64,000 bases of DNA from Paenibacillus psychroresistens (GCF_009728935.1 NZ_CP034235.1:590501-654500), one strand, 5' to 3'; positions 17,363 to 24,731 are shown, counted from the stretch's first letter. Program-made: numbers and translations. The notes: generated from the sequence alone by a model not told the origin.

Positions 17363-18151
17363 ATGGATATGGGGCTTACAGGGAGATCCGTGTTCGTGGC
17401 AGCGGCGAGTAAAGGGCTTGGCAAGGCATGTGCGCTTGAATATGCTAAAGAAGGAGCTAACGTTACGATAGCTAGTCGAAATCTAGAGCAGCTTATAGAA
17501 GCTCGTGACGAGATAGAGATAATTACGGGGAAGAAAGTTACTATTGTTCAAATGGATGTGCTCAGTCTTGCAGATATCCAAAATGCGATACAGATTGCTG
17601 TGGCTGAGAATGGGGGTCTGGATGTTATAGTGACTAACGCCGGTGGACCACAAAGCGGTAATTTTGTTGACATGGAGGATGCCGACTGGGTGCAGGGCTT
17701 TGAGCTGAGTTTATTGAGCACCATACGATTAATTCGTGAAGCATTGCCTTTTCTGCAAGCTGCAGGGGTGGGGAGGATTGTTAATCTCGCTTCAATTTCA
17801 ATTAAGCAGCCAATCGCTGGCCTTATTCTATCCAACGTGTTCCGGGCAGGTGTGCAAGCATTGACGAAAAGCTTAGCTACCGAGCTGGCAAAAGACGGCA
17901 TACTGATTAATACAGTTGCACCGGGCAGAATCGCAACAGATCGGATTGCGGAGCTGGACAGCAAGAGAGCCTCTGAACAGAATCGTGCAATGACAGAAAT
18001 CCAGAATGAAGCTATTGAGCAAATACCGCTTGGTAGAATGGGGACTCCCGAGGAGTTTGCAAGGATCGTTGTCTTCTATGGTTCAATGGCTAATACGTAT
18101 GTGACTGGGCAAACCTTGCTGGTTGATGGGGGTATGGTTAAGGGGATTTAG
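17363..18151 (+). CDS. SDR-family oxidoreductase lacking the catalytic Tyr/Lys
   Basis: A 262-residue Rossmann-fold protein. The cofactor loop is AAASKGLGKA (residues 13-22), TNAG is at 91-94 and NLAS at 141-144. Where the family normally has YxxxK before AGV, this protein has Ser157 and Arg161 (LILSNVFRAGV). It therefore lacks two catalytic residues. This matches the BKR-like SDR group I know as having an incomplete tetrad, often misnamed 3-oxoacyl-ACP reductase. The C-terminal GQTLLVDGG is normal. The ribosome site is GGAGG. Cofactor binding is likely, classical reductase activity doubtful. Confidence 0.88.
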   Translation: MDMGLTGRSVFVAAASKGLGKACALEYAKEGANVTIASRNLEQLIEARDEIEIITGKKVTIVQMDVLSLADIQNAIQIAVAENGGLDVIVTNAGGPQSGNFVDMEDADWVQGFELSLLSTIRLIREALPFLQAAGVGRIVNLASISIKQPIAGLILSNVFRAGVQALTKSLATELAKDGILINTVAPGRIATDRIAELDSKRASEQNRAMTEIQNEAIEQIPLGRMGTPEEFARIVVFYGSMANTYVTGQTLLVDGGMVKGI

Positions 18152-18176
18152 TGGGGGAATTCGGAGTAAAAGAGTA

Positions 18177-18211
18177 ACACCTTAAGTCATTCATGACCTT
18201 AAGGTGTATTT
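18177..18211. terminator. Bidirectional terminator, SDR gene / immA
   Basis: A 10-bp perfect outer stem ACACCTTAAG / CTTAAGGTGT with further inner pairing (GTCA/TGAC) lies between the convergent SDR gene and the immA-like gene. T-rich tails are short on both sides. Confidence 0.65.
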
Positions 18212-18217
18212 GTTGGT

Positions 18218-18670
18218 TCAATAAGAGAATTTACTGCAATGAATTGGTGTGCTTTTTAAATGGATAATTTCTTGCGGGATCCCGTAAGCTTCAGCTGCCT
18301 CGTATATGGAAGTATTCGAATTTTGAAATTGATATATAACGTCATCCGGGATAAGAAGCTCGACAGCAAATTCGTTTGCTTCACGCTCAATGCGATCAAT
18401 GGAGTAGAAAGTATTCTTTCTGAGAAAAGGCGTATTCACTTTAGGGTGGAGAATCAAATGTCCGAGCTCGTGGGCGCAGGTGAATTTTTGTTCCTTTTCG
18501 TCCATATTGCAGTTGATGTGAATCATTGCAGACCGCCTATAAGTATTAAAGTAACCCATCATTTCGCCTAACTGCTCAAATAGAACCTTTATATTCTTCT
18601 GGGATGCTATCTCAAAGGGGTTATTGGTTCTGTGCAATTTAATCAGTTGGGCTACAGTCTCTTTGATCAT
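18218..18670 (-). CDS. ImmA/IrrE-family metallo-endopeptidase
   Basis: A 150-residue cytoplasmic zinc protease. The HExxH motif is at His67-Glu68-His71 (CAHELGHLILH) and EREANEFAVELLIP follows. In ICEBs1 and related elements ImmA cleaves the partner repressor ImmR after DNA damage or peptide signalling, turning the element on. Here it lies directly downstream of an XRE repressor gene on the same strand, 21 bases away. It is most likely the anti-repressor of the tailocin cassette. The gene marks the left end of the element; a terminator separates it from chromosomal genes. Confidence 0.92.
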   Translation of the reverse strand: MIKETVAQLIKLHRTNNPFEIASQKNIKVLFEQLGEMMGYFNTYRRSAMIHINCNMDEKEQKFTCAHELGHLILHPKVNTPFLRKNTFYSIDRIEREANEFAVELLIPDDVIYQFQNSNTSIYEAAEAYGIPQEIIHLKSTPIHCSKFSY

Positions 18671-18691
18671 CTGTATCCCGCCCTTTGGTCG

Positions 18692-19129
18692 CTACGTTCG
18701 GTATTTGTTTGGTGTGAATTTCTGCTTGGCCATTTCTTTTGCTAGGCGCATAGAGTTTTCCAGTGAAATATGAAAGAGGCGTTTAGTTTCATCATCCATA
18801 GGTTCTCCGTTGAAAGCCAAGGCTACGTTGGATTCCAGATCGGCAAGCATTCCCTCCAGATCTCTCGCTATGTCTCTTTTATCTTTGGGCGTTAAGCTGT
18901 AATCTCTTCCTTCACCAGCTGCTGAAGGTTCGGAGGTTCTTCCGAGCAGATAGTCTGATGTTGAATCAAGGATATTAGCAATCTTATCCAAATCATTGCT
19001 GTTGGGAATCACTCTGTCATTCTCAATATGACCAAAATTAGAGCGTCCCATGTTCAGTTGCTGTGCGATTTCAATCTGGGTCAGGTTTTTCTTGGAACGT
19101 AAGCCGCGAATACGATTGCCGAGAGACAT
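18692..19129 (-). CDS. XRE-family repressor (ImmR-like)
   Basis: A 145-residue repressor with an N-terminal Cro/C1 helix-turn-helix (residues 5-60, LTQIEIAQQLNMGRSNFGHIEN) and a helical C-terminal domain. The ATG follows GTGGAGGAAG. It is expected to repress both itself and the rightward early genes of the tailocin. Operator-like palindromes of the form GTATT-N3-AATAC overlap its own promoter. ImmA at 18218 is the likely protease that removes it on induction. Partner and role are inferred by analogy with ICEBs1 ImmR/ImmA and PBSX Xre. Confidence 0.92.
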   Translation of the reverse strand: MSLGNRIRGLRSKKNLTQIEIAQQLNMGRSNFGHIENDRVIPNSNDLDKIANILDSTSDYLLGRTSEPSAAGEGRDYSLTPKDKRDIARDLEGMLADLESNVALAFNGEPMDDETKRLFHISLENSMRLAKEMAKQKFTPNKYRT

Positions 19130-19153
19130 AAAACTTCCTCCACTTCAATTGGG

Positions 19154-19203
19154 GTATTTTAAATACTTGACGGTATTATGAATACCTCATATACTAAAAT
19201 CAA
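19154..19203. promoter_or_regulatory. Divergent immR / early promoter region with two operators
   Basis: Rightward promoter: TTGACG (19167-19172), 17 bases, TATACT (19190-19195). Leftward immR promoter on the minus strand: TTGATT (19203-19198), 17 bases, CATAAT (19180-19175). Operator 1 is GTATTTTAAATAC (19154-19166). Operator 2 is GGTATTATGAATACC (19172-19186), which covers the rightward spacer and the immR -10. Binding there would shut off both promoters, the classic layout of a lysogeny switch. Confidence 0.7.
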
Positions 19204-19230
19204 CCACAGAGAAACGAGGTGACGACCATT

Positions 19231-19269
19231 TTGAAAACGAATAAAGGAGCTATTCCTGTAATGAAGTAA
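19231..19269 (+). pseudogene. Short early ORF, probably truncated by the IS110 insertion
   Basis: Downstream of the rightward early promoter a GAGGTG ribosome site precedes a TTG at 19231. A 12-codon frame (LKTNKGAIPVMK) ends at TAA 19267-19269, close to the likely left end of the IS110 element. The frame can also be read from GTG 19219. A strong promoter and ribosome site leading to 12 codons suggests an early gene that the insertion cut. The original product is unknown. Confidence 0.35.
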
Positions 19270-19355
19270 TTTGAGCTTTGAATGAAAAATGCACCTCTTG
19301 TATACTAGGAATTGTTCCAGCCAGAACAAAAACCTATACGAAAAGAGGCGCACAA

Positions 19356-20654
19356 ATGAAGTATAAGATGAAACAGAAGCAGAATCAACGGATTACACGA
19401 ATTTCTGAAAATACGTTGGTTGTAGGTGCAGACATTGCTAAGAAAATTCACGTGGCACGTGCTGTAGATTATCGTGGTATTGAGCTAGGTAAGGACTGTG
19501 AGTTTTACAATGATCGAGAAGGCTTAACGAAACTAGCTGGATGGATGAAGGGTCTACAACAGGATCATGCCAAAAGTGAAATTGTTTTTGGTGTCGAACC
19601 TACCGGACATTATTGGTTTCCGTTAGCGGCTTATCTGCAAGGTGAGGGAATTAAGGTTGTGCTCGTCAATCCGCATCATGTCAATAAGACAAAGGAAATA
19701 GAGGATAACTCTCAAACCAAGAGTGACTACAAAGATGCAAAGGTTATTGCAGATCTCGTTCGCAATGGAAAGTATACGGAACCGAATTTGCCCACAGAAG
19801 CCTATGCAGATTTACGTATTTTAATGAATTTGCGTGAAAAGGTCGTGGTGAATCTAACTCAGGTTCAGGCACGTGTACACAACTGGATTGACCGTTTCTT
19901 TCCTGAATATCTACAGGTGTTTAAGGATTGGACGGGTAAAGCTTCACTCATGGCCTTGCACCAATTTCCTACTCCGCAAGAAATTGTCTCTTTGGGCGCC
20001 AGAGGCGTTCTTGTTCATTGGAAGACGGAAATTAAGCAGGGTGTGGGCATCAAGAGAGCTGAGAAACTGTATGAGACTGCTCTATCTTCCATCGGGCTGA
20101 CCGAAGGGGCGGTTGCCGCTCGGATAGAGCTAGCCGCTTTGTTAGAGCAGTTTAACCTGTTTTCTAAGCAAGTAGAAACGATCATGCAAGAAGTTCTGAA
20201 AATTCTTGGTGAGATCCCAGGAACAGCGCAAATGCTGGGCATTCCAGGAGTGGGTATTACAAGCGTGGCAGGATTCCTAGCAGAGGTAGGAGACCTGAAT
20301 AAGTATGATCATGGACAACAGATTATTCGTTTAGCTGGCTTGAATCTTAAAGAAAACAGTTCTGGCAAGAGAAAAGGCAAGACGGGAATAAGTAAACGAG
20401 GACGATCGCGTCTTCGGGGATTACTCTTCCGTTGTATCATGCCAATGGTAGCGAAGAACGCAGAGTTTAAAGCACTACACAAGCATTATACAACGCGAAG
20501 CCAGAATCCGTTGAAAAAGAAGCAATCGCTTATCGCATTATGTGGAAAACTGGTACGTGTACTCTTTACACTTGGAACAAAGCAAAAAGAATATGACGCC
20601 TATGATGTAATAGGACCTGTTCGCTTAGTGCAATTACAAAAAGATGCTGCATAA
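19356..20654 (+). CDS. IS110-family transposase (DEDD plus serine recombinase)
   Basis: A 432-residue transposase with an N-terminal RuvC-like DEDD domain: Asp in VGADIAKKIH, Glu in GVEPTGHYW, and the Asp pair in TKSDYKDAKVIADLV. The C-terminal Transposase_20 domain holds the catalytic Ser region (LAGLNLKENSSGKRKGKTG) and PGVGITSVAGFLAEVGD. The gene appears intact and so potentially active. The start is the ATG at 19356 after AAAGAGG; an upstream in-frame TTG at 19278 lacks a ribosome site. IS110 recombinases are guided by a bridge RNA encoded in a non-coding end of the element. Inserted in the tailocin control region, same strand as the tail genes. Confidence 0.95.
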   Translation: MKYKMKQKQNQRITRISENTLVVGADIAKKIHVARAVDYRGIELGKDCEFYNDREGLTKLAGWMKGLQQDHAKSEIVFGVEPTGHYWFPLAAYLQGEGIKVVLVNPHHVNKTKEIEDNSQTKSDYKDAKVIADLVRNGKYTEPNLPTEAYADLRILMNLREKVVVNLTQVQARVHNWIDRFFPEYLQVFKDWTGKASLMALHQFPTPQEIVSLGARGVLVHWKTEIKQGVGIKRAEKLYETALSSIGLTEGAVAARIELAALLEQFNLFSKQVETIMQEVLKILGEIPGTAQMLGIPGVGITSVAGFLAEVGDLNKYDHGQQIIRLAGLNLKENSSGKRKGKTGISKRGRSRLRGLLFRCIMPMVAKNAEFKALHKHYTTRSQNPLKKKQSLIALCGKLVRVLFTLGTKQKEYDAYDVIGPVRLVQLQKDAA

Positions 20655-21050
20655 ATTGAGATGTTCACTTATTCACATGTGGACAGAAATGAATCAATAA
20701 TAAGAAGTGTGAATTCTCACTTTATTAACATGTTTACAACTTGACAATTGAAGCACCGGAGAAGCCGAAGTTAATTTTCCATAAGGGCCATGACCCAGTT
20801 AAGGAGCAAGAATCGGCCTCCACCCCTTGAGAGGTAGAACGAAGGAATGTAAGGGCATAGACCCAGCGTGATATGGGAGGGTAAACCCCAAGGGTGAATG
20901 TGGAGATCCACTGTGCGATCATAAACAATATTCACAGTTTGGATGAAAACGAGTCCAAGCCCTGTTCCCGCAACGACCCTTATAGAAATATATGGTTCTA
21001 GGAAAATGACCGATGCACGAGTCTCTGAAGCACTAACGGATCATGATTGG
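20655..21050 (+). ncRNA. Non-coding right end of IS110, candidate bridge RNA
   Basis: About 400 bases after the transposase carry no supported ORF but have many short hairpins. Two near-identical 17-mers, TAAGGGCCATGACCCAG (20782-20798) and TAAGGGCATAGACCCAG (20850-20866), differ only in the central three bases, and each can pair GGG with CCC. IS110 elements are known to encode a bridge RNA whose internal loops read target and donor DNA. That this stretch is the bridge RNA is inference; its ends and structure are not determined. Confidence 0.4.
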
Positions 21051-21092
21051 TGTATATTTCGCATACCCAATATTAGTATATGAATGTAATGG

Positions 21093-21152
21093 GGTATTGT
21101 CAATACCTCGAACGTATGATCTTTTTTTAATGAAATTGAGTATTTAAAATAC
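21093..21152 (+). promoter_or_regulatory. Two further ImmR-type operators upstream of the activator gene
   Basis: GGTATTGTCAATACC (21093-21107) and GTATTTAAAATAC (21140-21152) repeat the palindrome pattern seen beside immR at 19154-19186: one 15-mer with a 3-base centre and one 13-mer. A weak promoter TTGAGT-18-TAAATT overlaps the second site. The activator gene starts at 21186. The same repressor is expected to act here. Confidence 0.6.
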
Positions 21153-21185
21153 CTAAAAAATAAATTAAAGGAAGTAGGAAAGAAA

Positions 21186-21815
21186 ATGAATACAGAAGAT
21201 GCTGCTATAAATGCTCAAGCCTTAGGAAATTTGAAGGGCTATAAACGCTTGCTGGCACGGATTAAATTACTAGAGAAATATCCCATTGGGAATGGAATGT
21301 ATCTCACCTCGTTTCATGAGGATGATAAGCTTCAAAGCCTGCACAAGCAGCTTAAGGGGATTCCTTCTTATATGTACTTAAGCAAACATGAGCAGGAGCT
21401 CGAAGCAATTGCAGTAGCCTATCTTGAAAAATACCCAACTGGAACCCGAAGCCAATTAAATGAAGTGAAGAGCATAAAGCCTGTTAATGAGGAAGATAGA
21501 AAAATGTTTAAAGAACTGAAGCGCAAAATTGAGAAGGTAATTGAAGCTAGAACAGGCTCATATGATGGCTACGATGGAGTGATTAAGCGTCTTAGTGAGC
21601 TTCAGGATTTGCAAAAACAGAAGGAAACCATTGAATTTTCCTTGGACGTATTAGCGGAGTACCAGCCTGATTACGCCCAGCTATTGAGATTAAGATATAT
21701 CGAGAGCAAGTCAGTAGATGAAATTACTATCCAACTCGATACGTCACGTAGAACGTTTGACCGTTGGCTTGCCAAAGCTAATGAAGAATATGCAGCATTG
21801 GCATCTGTGACCTAA
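21186..21815 (+). CDS. Sigma-like late-gene activator (Xpf/ArpU-type)
   Basis: A 209-residue protein. The N-terminal two thirds are helical and charged without a recognised motif. The C-terminus (about 155-205) is a sigma-70 region-4-like helix-turn-helix: LLRLRYIESKSVDEITIQLDTS, then RRTFDRWLAKANEEY. In PBSX the comparable Xpf protein switches on the late (tail) operon, and ArpU/RinA-type phage proteins act the same way. The ATG follows AAAGGAAG. It sits between the repressor operators and the tail operon, exactly where such an activator is expected. The name is by analogy. Confidence 0.8.
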   Translation: MNTEDAAINAQALGNLKGYKRLLARIKLLEKYPIGNGMYLTSFHEDDKLQSLHKQLKGIPSYMYLSKHEQELEAIAVAYLEKYPTGTRSQLNEVKSIKPVNEEDRKMFKELKRKIEKVIEARTGSYDGYDGVIKRLSELQDLQKQKETIEFSLDVLAEYQPDYAQLLRLRYIESKSVDEITIQLDTSRRTFDRWLAKANEEYAALASVT

Positions 21816-21823
21816 AATTGGCG

Positions 21824-21890
21824 GAAAATTGTCTTTGGAATGTGGATGACAGCCGAGGATTTGACAGGTAAGATGATAGAGTAGACAAAT
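21824..21890 (+). promoter_or_regulatory. Candidate late promoter of the tail operon
   Basis: Just after the activator stop codon come a TTGGCGG motif (21826-21832), a perfect TTGACA at 21861-21866, and an A/T-rich GATGATAGAG-AGACAAAT stretch. From memory, TGGCGG repeats often lie at this place after ArpU/RinA-type genes in Firmicute prophages. A late promoter is likely, but its exact -10 cannot be fixed. Confidence 0.35.
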
Positions 21891-21910
21891 TAGATAAGAG
21901 GTAAACAACC

Positions 21911-21994
21911 AAGTCGCAGCTCACTTAGAGTCGTGGCTTTTTGTTTGTCTCAAATCCTTATTAAAAGCATTCTCACCACAGAGGATGCTTTTTT
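21911..21994 (+). terminator. Two tandem intrinsic terminators before the tail operon
   Basis: Hairpin 1 (21911-21942): AAGTCGCAGCTC / GAGTCGTGGCTT with one mismatch and G-T pairs, then TTTTTG. Hairpin 2 (21963-21994): AAAAGCATTCTC / GAGGATGCTTTT, then TTTTTT. They close off the activator transcript. If the late promoter lies upstream of them, late transcription would need antitermination. The rest of the 21816-22164 gap holds a small hairpin at 22118-22134 and no supported gene. Confidence 0.75.
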
Positions 21995-22164
21995 CCTGCC
22001 CTGCCACATGGCTTTAAACTGGGTTCAACTCAATTAATTCGATTAGGAGTGTGATGCGTGGATTTACTTTAGCAGTAGAACGGAAGATTAGGTTAAGTAT
22101 TCCGGATAAGCAGGCGAGATTTTGCAACAAAATCAGATTTAACAAAAATGGAGGGACAACCACA

Positions 22165-22353
22165 ATGAAAGGCAACAAGAATACGGTGAGTGAAGAGGCT
22201 CTTTCCTTTTCAAAACAGCAATATTTAGAATCAAAGCGTTATACGGCCCAAGAGAAAGACGTGCTGAACGCTTTACTTTCAGCCGAAGAAGAGTACACAC
22301 AGGAACAAATTATTAACATCGTGGATGAATTCCACAGAAGGGTAGTGGAGTAA
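22165..22353 (+). CDS. Small conserved tail-operon protein (62 residues)
   Basis: A 62-residue Lys/Glu-rich helical protein starting MKGNKNTVSEEALSFSKQQ. The ATG at 22165 follows GGAGGG; a longer in-frame extension from 22051 has no ribosome site and reads through untranslated leader. Its stop overlaps the sheath ATG (TAATG), so the two are coupled. Small proteins of this form, SFSKxQ...S.(K/R)Y...LLxALL, precede sheath genes in many Firmicute contractile phages from memory. Function unknown. Confidence 0.75.
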   Translation: MKGNKNTVSEEALSFSKQQYLESKRYTAQEKDVLNALLSAEEEYTQEQIINIVDEFHRRVVE

Positions 22354-23669
22354 TGGCTGGAGGAAATTTCGTTACACAGAACAAAGTAAGACCAGGGGTA
22401 TATATCAATTTTGTAGGTGAGGGTAAACCCGTTGGGTCCGTTGGAGATCGCGGGATCATGGCAATGGCGCTTTCGCTTAGCTGGGGAGCATCCAAACAAG
22501 TTGTGGCTATTAATGCAGGCGACGATGTATCCGCAACATTAGGTTATGATATTACTGCCGCACAGCTGCTGCTTGTCAAAGAAGCGCTGAAAAGAGTCAA
22601 GACCGTACTGCTTTATCGTTTGAACACGGGAACTAAAGCTTTAGTTACAACTGGGAATTTAACAGCTACGGCTAAATATGGTGGATTAAGAGGAAACAGC
22701 TTAACAATTGTCATTTCCATTAATGTAGATGATGCAGCTAAGTTTGATGTGAAGACTATCCTATCGGGTGTAGTGATGAATACACAAACTGTTGCTAATA
22801 TTGCAGGCCTTGTCTCTAATGATTGGGTGGTATTCACGGGAACAGGAGCATTGGCGGCAACGGCAGGAGCTCCATTAATTAGTGGTGTGGATGGCGTGGT
22901 AACTAATGGAGATCATACGGATTTTATGGCTGCGATTGAGCTGCAGGAGTTTAATACGATGGCTTATTCAGGAACTGCAAGTGATCTTAAGTCCTTGTAT
23001 GTCGCATTTGTAAAACGTCTGCGCGACGATGAGGGGAAGAAGCTCCAGCTTGTCTTGGAGAATTACCCTACTGCGGATTACGAAGGTGTAATCAGCGTGA
23101 AGAATGGTGTTATTCTCTCAGATGGAACAACACTCACCGCAGCACAGTCAACCGCTTGGGTAGCTGCAGCTACGGCAGGCGCACAAATGAATGAATCATT
23201 AACCTTTGATAATTATGATGATGCTGTGGATGTAGGCACACGTTATACCAATGCTCAAATTGAGGCAGCTATTCTTGCTGGCGAATTCGTATTTGTTCCC
23301 AGTGAAGGAAGAGCAAGGATCGAGATGGATATTAACAGCTTTACCAGTTTTACACCAACAAAAGGTAAAGCATTTAGAAAAAATCGTGTGCTTCGGTTGT
23401 TGGATGGAATCAATAATGATTTTAAACGGATCTTCGAATCCTTCTACATCGGCAAGCTCGACAATAATGCAGATGGTCGTGGATTGCTGCAAACCGAATA
23501 TATTCAATATCTTAAAAGCTTGCAAGTTATCAATGCTATTCAAAATTTCAATCCACAGACAGATGTATCTGTTCATCAGGGGATTGAAGCGGATAGTGTT
23601 TATGTGGAGCTGAACGTTCAGCCAGTTGATGCAGTTGAGAAAATATACATGAAAGTGACGGTGAAGTAA
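22353..23669 (+). CDS. Contractile tail sheath protein (XkdK-like)
   Basis: A 438-residue phage tail sheath protein. It opens with NKVRPGVYINFVG, the conserved sheath N-terminus that interlocks subunits. It contains VGDRGIMAMALSLSWG and the C-terminal domain signature RVLRLLDGINNDFKRIFESFYIGKLDNN followed by GRGLLQTEYIQYLKSL. Its size matches PBSX XkdK (about 465). The sheath surrounds the tube and contracts to drive it through a target cell envelope. It defines the particle as myovirus-like (R-type) rather than flexible (F-type). First large gene of the tail operon. Confidence 0.95.
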   Translation: MAGGNFVTQNKVRPGVYINFVGEGKPVGSVGDRGIMAMALSLSWGASKQVVAINAGDDVSATLGYDITAAQLLLVKEALKRVKTVLLYRLNTGTKALVTTGNLTATAKYGGLRGNSLTIVISINVDDAAKFDVKTILSGVVMNTQTVANIAGLVSNDWVVFTGTGALAATAGAPLISGVDGVVTNGDHTDFMAAIELQEFNTMAYSGTASDLKSLYVAFVKRLRDDEGKKLQLVLENYPTADYEGVISVKNGVILSDGTTLTAAQSTAWVAAATAGAQMNESLTFDNYDDAVDVGTRYTNAQIEAAILAGEFVFVPSEGRARIEMDINSFTSFTPTKGKAFRKNRVLRLLDGINNDFKRIFESFYIGKLDNNADGRGLLQTEYIQYLKSLQVINAIQNFNPQTDVSVHQGIEADSVYVELNVQPVDAVEKIYMKVTVK

Positions 23670-23670
23670 G

Positions 23671-24135
23671 ATGGGTTTTCTAAGAGCGAATGATACGATT
23701 TCAGGTCAAGAAGGCAGAGCTTATGCAACAATTGGAGGAAATGTAGAAGAAATGTTCTACGTTAAAAAAATTGAAGCGACTGTTGAGAAACAAAAAGCTG
23801 AAGTGAAAACGTTGGGCAGACGCGGCGTACAGCACAAAGCGGCAGGCTGGAGCGGTAAAGGTACTATGACGATTTATTATGTTACCTCTTATTTCAGAAA
23901 AATGATGTATGACTATATCCAGAATGGTACAGATACGTATTTCAGCATCACCATCATTAACGATGATCCCGGCTCAAGCGTTGGGTCCCAGAAGGTCACT
24001 TTACTGAATGTGAACTTGGATAGTGTGATTATGGCATCACTGGATACAGAAAGCCAAGCACTAGAAGAAGAAGTTGCTTTCACTTTCGAGGATATTAATC
24101 TGGATCAACAATTTACAGGCCCAGTAATGGCTTAA
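23671..24135 (+). CDS. Tail tube (core) protein (XkdM-like)
   Basis: A 154-residue inner tail tube protein of the DUF2001/XkdM family, with GQEGRAYATIGG near the N-terminus, KTLGRRGVQHKAAGWSGKGTMTIYY in the middle and EVAFTFEDINL near the C-terminus. Its hexameric rings stack inside the sheath. It starts one base after the sheath stop codon. Length is close to PBSX XkdM (147). Confidence 0.93.
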   Translation: MGFLRANDTISGQEGRAYATIGGNVEEMFYVKKIEATVEKQKAEVKTLGRRGVQHKAAGWSGKGTMTIYYVTSYFRKMMYDYIQNGTDTYFSITIINDDPGSSVGSQKVTLLNVNLDSVIMASLDTESQALEEEVAFTFEDINLDQQFTGPVMA

Positions 24136-24156
24136 TCAAATTAGGAGGATTATACA

Positions 24157-24579
24157 ATGAGTAATTTAAACATGTTTTTTGCAGAAAATGCCCAAAGCGA
24201 TCTTATCGAGGATTTTATTGTTTCAGAACGTTTTAAAGATGAGAAAAGCAATCCGGTTGCATGGAAGCTTCGCACATTGACAGAGGCTGAGAATGCGGAT
24301 ATTCGTGCATCAGCTACTAAGCGAGTTCAAGTAAAGCGCGGTGTAACTATGCCTGAAACCAATCCCAACGAATATATGGCCAAGCTGATTGTAGCAAGCG
24401 TGGTATATCCCAATTTAAAAGATGCTGATCTGCAAAAATCTTATGGTGTGTTGGGTGCAGAGAATTTAGTTCGTACCATGCTGATTGCTGGCGAGTATTC
24501 GACATTGGCCGAAAAGGTTCAAACCATCAATGGCTTTGACAAAGATCTCAATGATCTGGTGGAAGAAGCAAAAAACTAA
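24157..24579 (+). CDS. Tail assembly chaperone, short form (XkdN-like)
   Basis: A 140-residue tail assembly chaperone of the XkdN/Phage_TAC type, equivalent to lambda gpG. It begins MSNLNMFFAENA and contains WKLRTLTEAENADIRASATK and NPNEYMAKLIVASVVYPNL. It coats the tape measure during tail assembly and is not in the finished particle. The ribosome site is AGGAGG. The gene ends GCA AAA AAC TAA: the slippery heptamer A AAA AAC directly precedes the stop codon, predicting a -1 frameshift into the next frame (see 24157-24731). Confidence 0.92.
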   Translation: MSNLNMFFAENAQSDLIEDFIVSERFKDEKSNPVAWKLRTLTEAENADIRASATKRVQVKRGVTMPETNPNEYMAKLIVASVVYPNLKDADLQKSYGVLGAENLVRTMLIAGEYSTLAEKVQTINGFDKDLNDLVEEAKN

Positions 24580-24731
24580 TCAAGGAGGGTGATGGTGAAG
24601 CAAACTATGCTCACTTCGCACTCCATAAGCTTCGCATTCTACCGCAAGAGCTATTGAAGATGTCTCAGAGGGAGAAAGCTTTCATCTATGCATCGATTAA
24701 TGTTCGGGTTGAAAATGAGAAGAAAAAATAA
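24157..24731 (+). CDS. Tail assembly chaperone, predicted -1 frameshift long form (gpGT-like)
   Basis: At A AAA AAC (24570-24576) a -1 slip continues the frame from C24576 to TAA 24729-24731. It adds 51 codons to give about 191 residues. The added part contains YAHFALHKLRILPQELLKM and REKAFIYASINVRVENEKK. This is the typical sequence of the second chaperone ORF in Firmicute tails, and it has no start codon with a ribosome site in its own frame. An SD-like GGTGGA lies about 7 bases upstream of the slippery site, as in dnaX-type shifts. The tail G/GT frameshift is well established across phages; its use here is predicted. Confidence 0.82.

Larger units (their letters stand above)
19270..21050 (+). 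mobile_element. IS110-family insertion sequence (ends approximate)
   Basis: An IS110-family transposase gene with a short left flank and a long non-coding right flank (about 400 bases) interrupts the control region between immR and the sigma-like activator gene. Similar repressor operators remain on both sides. No clear terminal inverted repeats or target duplication were found, as expected for this family, so both ends are estimates: left between about 19255 and 19300, right between about 20950 and 21060. A long 3' non-coding end favours the IS1111-type layout. Confidence 0.7.

Noticed and set aside
22051..22164. 38-codon N-terminal extension of the small tail-operon protein
   Set aside because: The GGAGGG ribosome site before ATG 22165 fixes the start; the extension is leader sequence.
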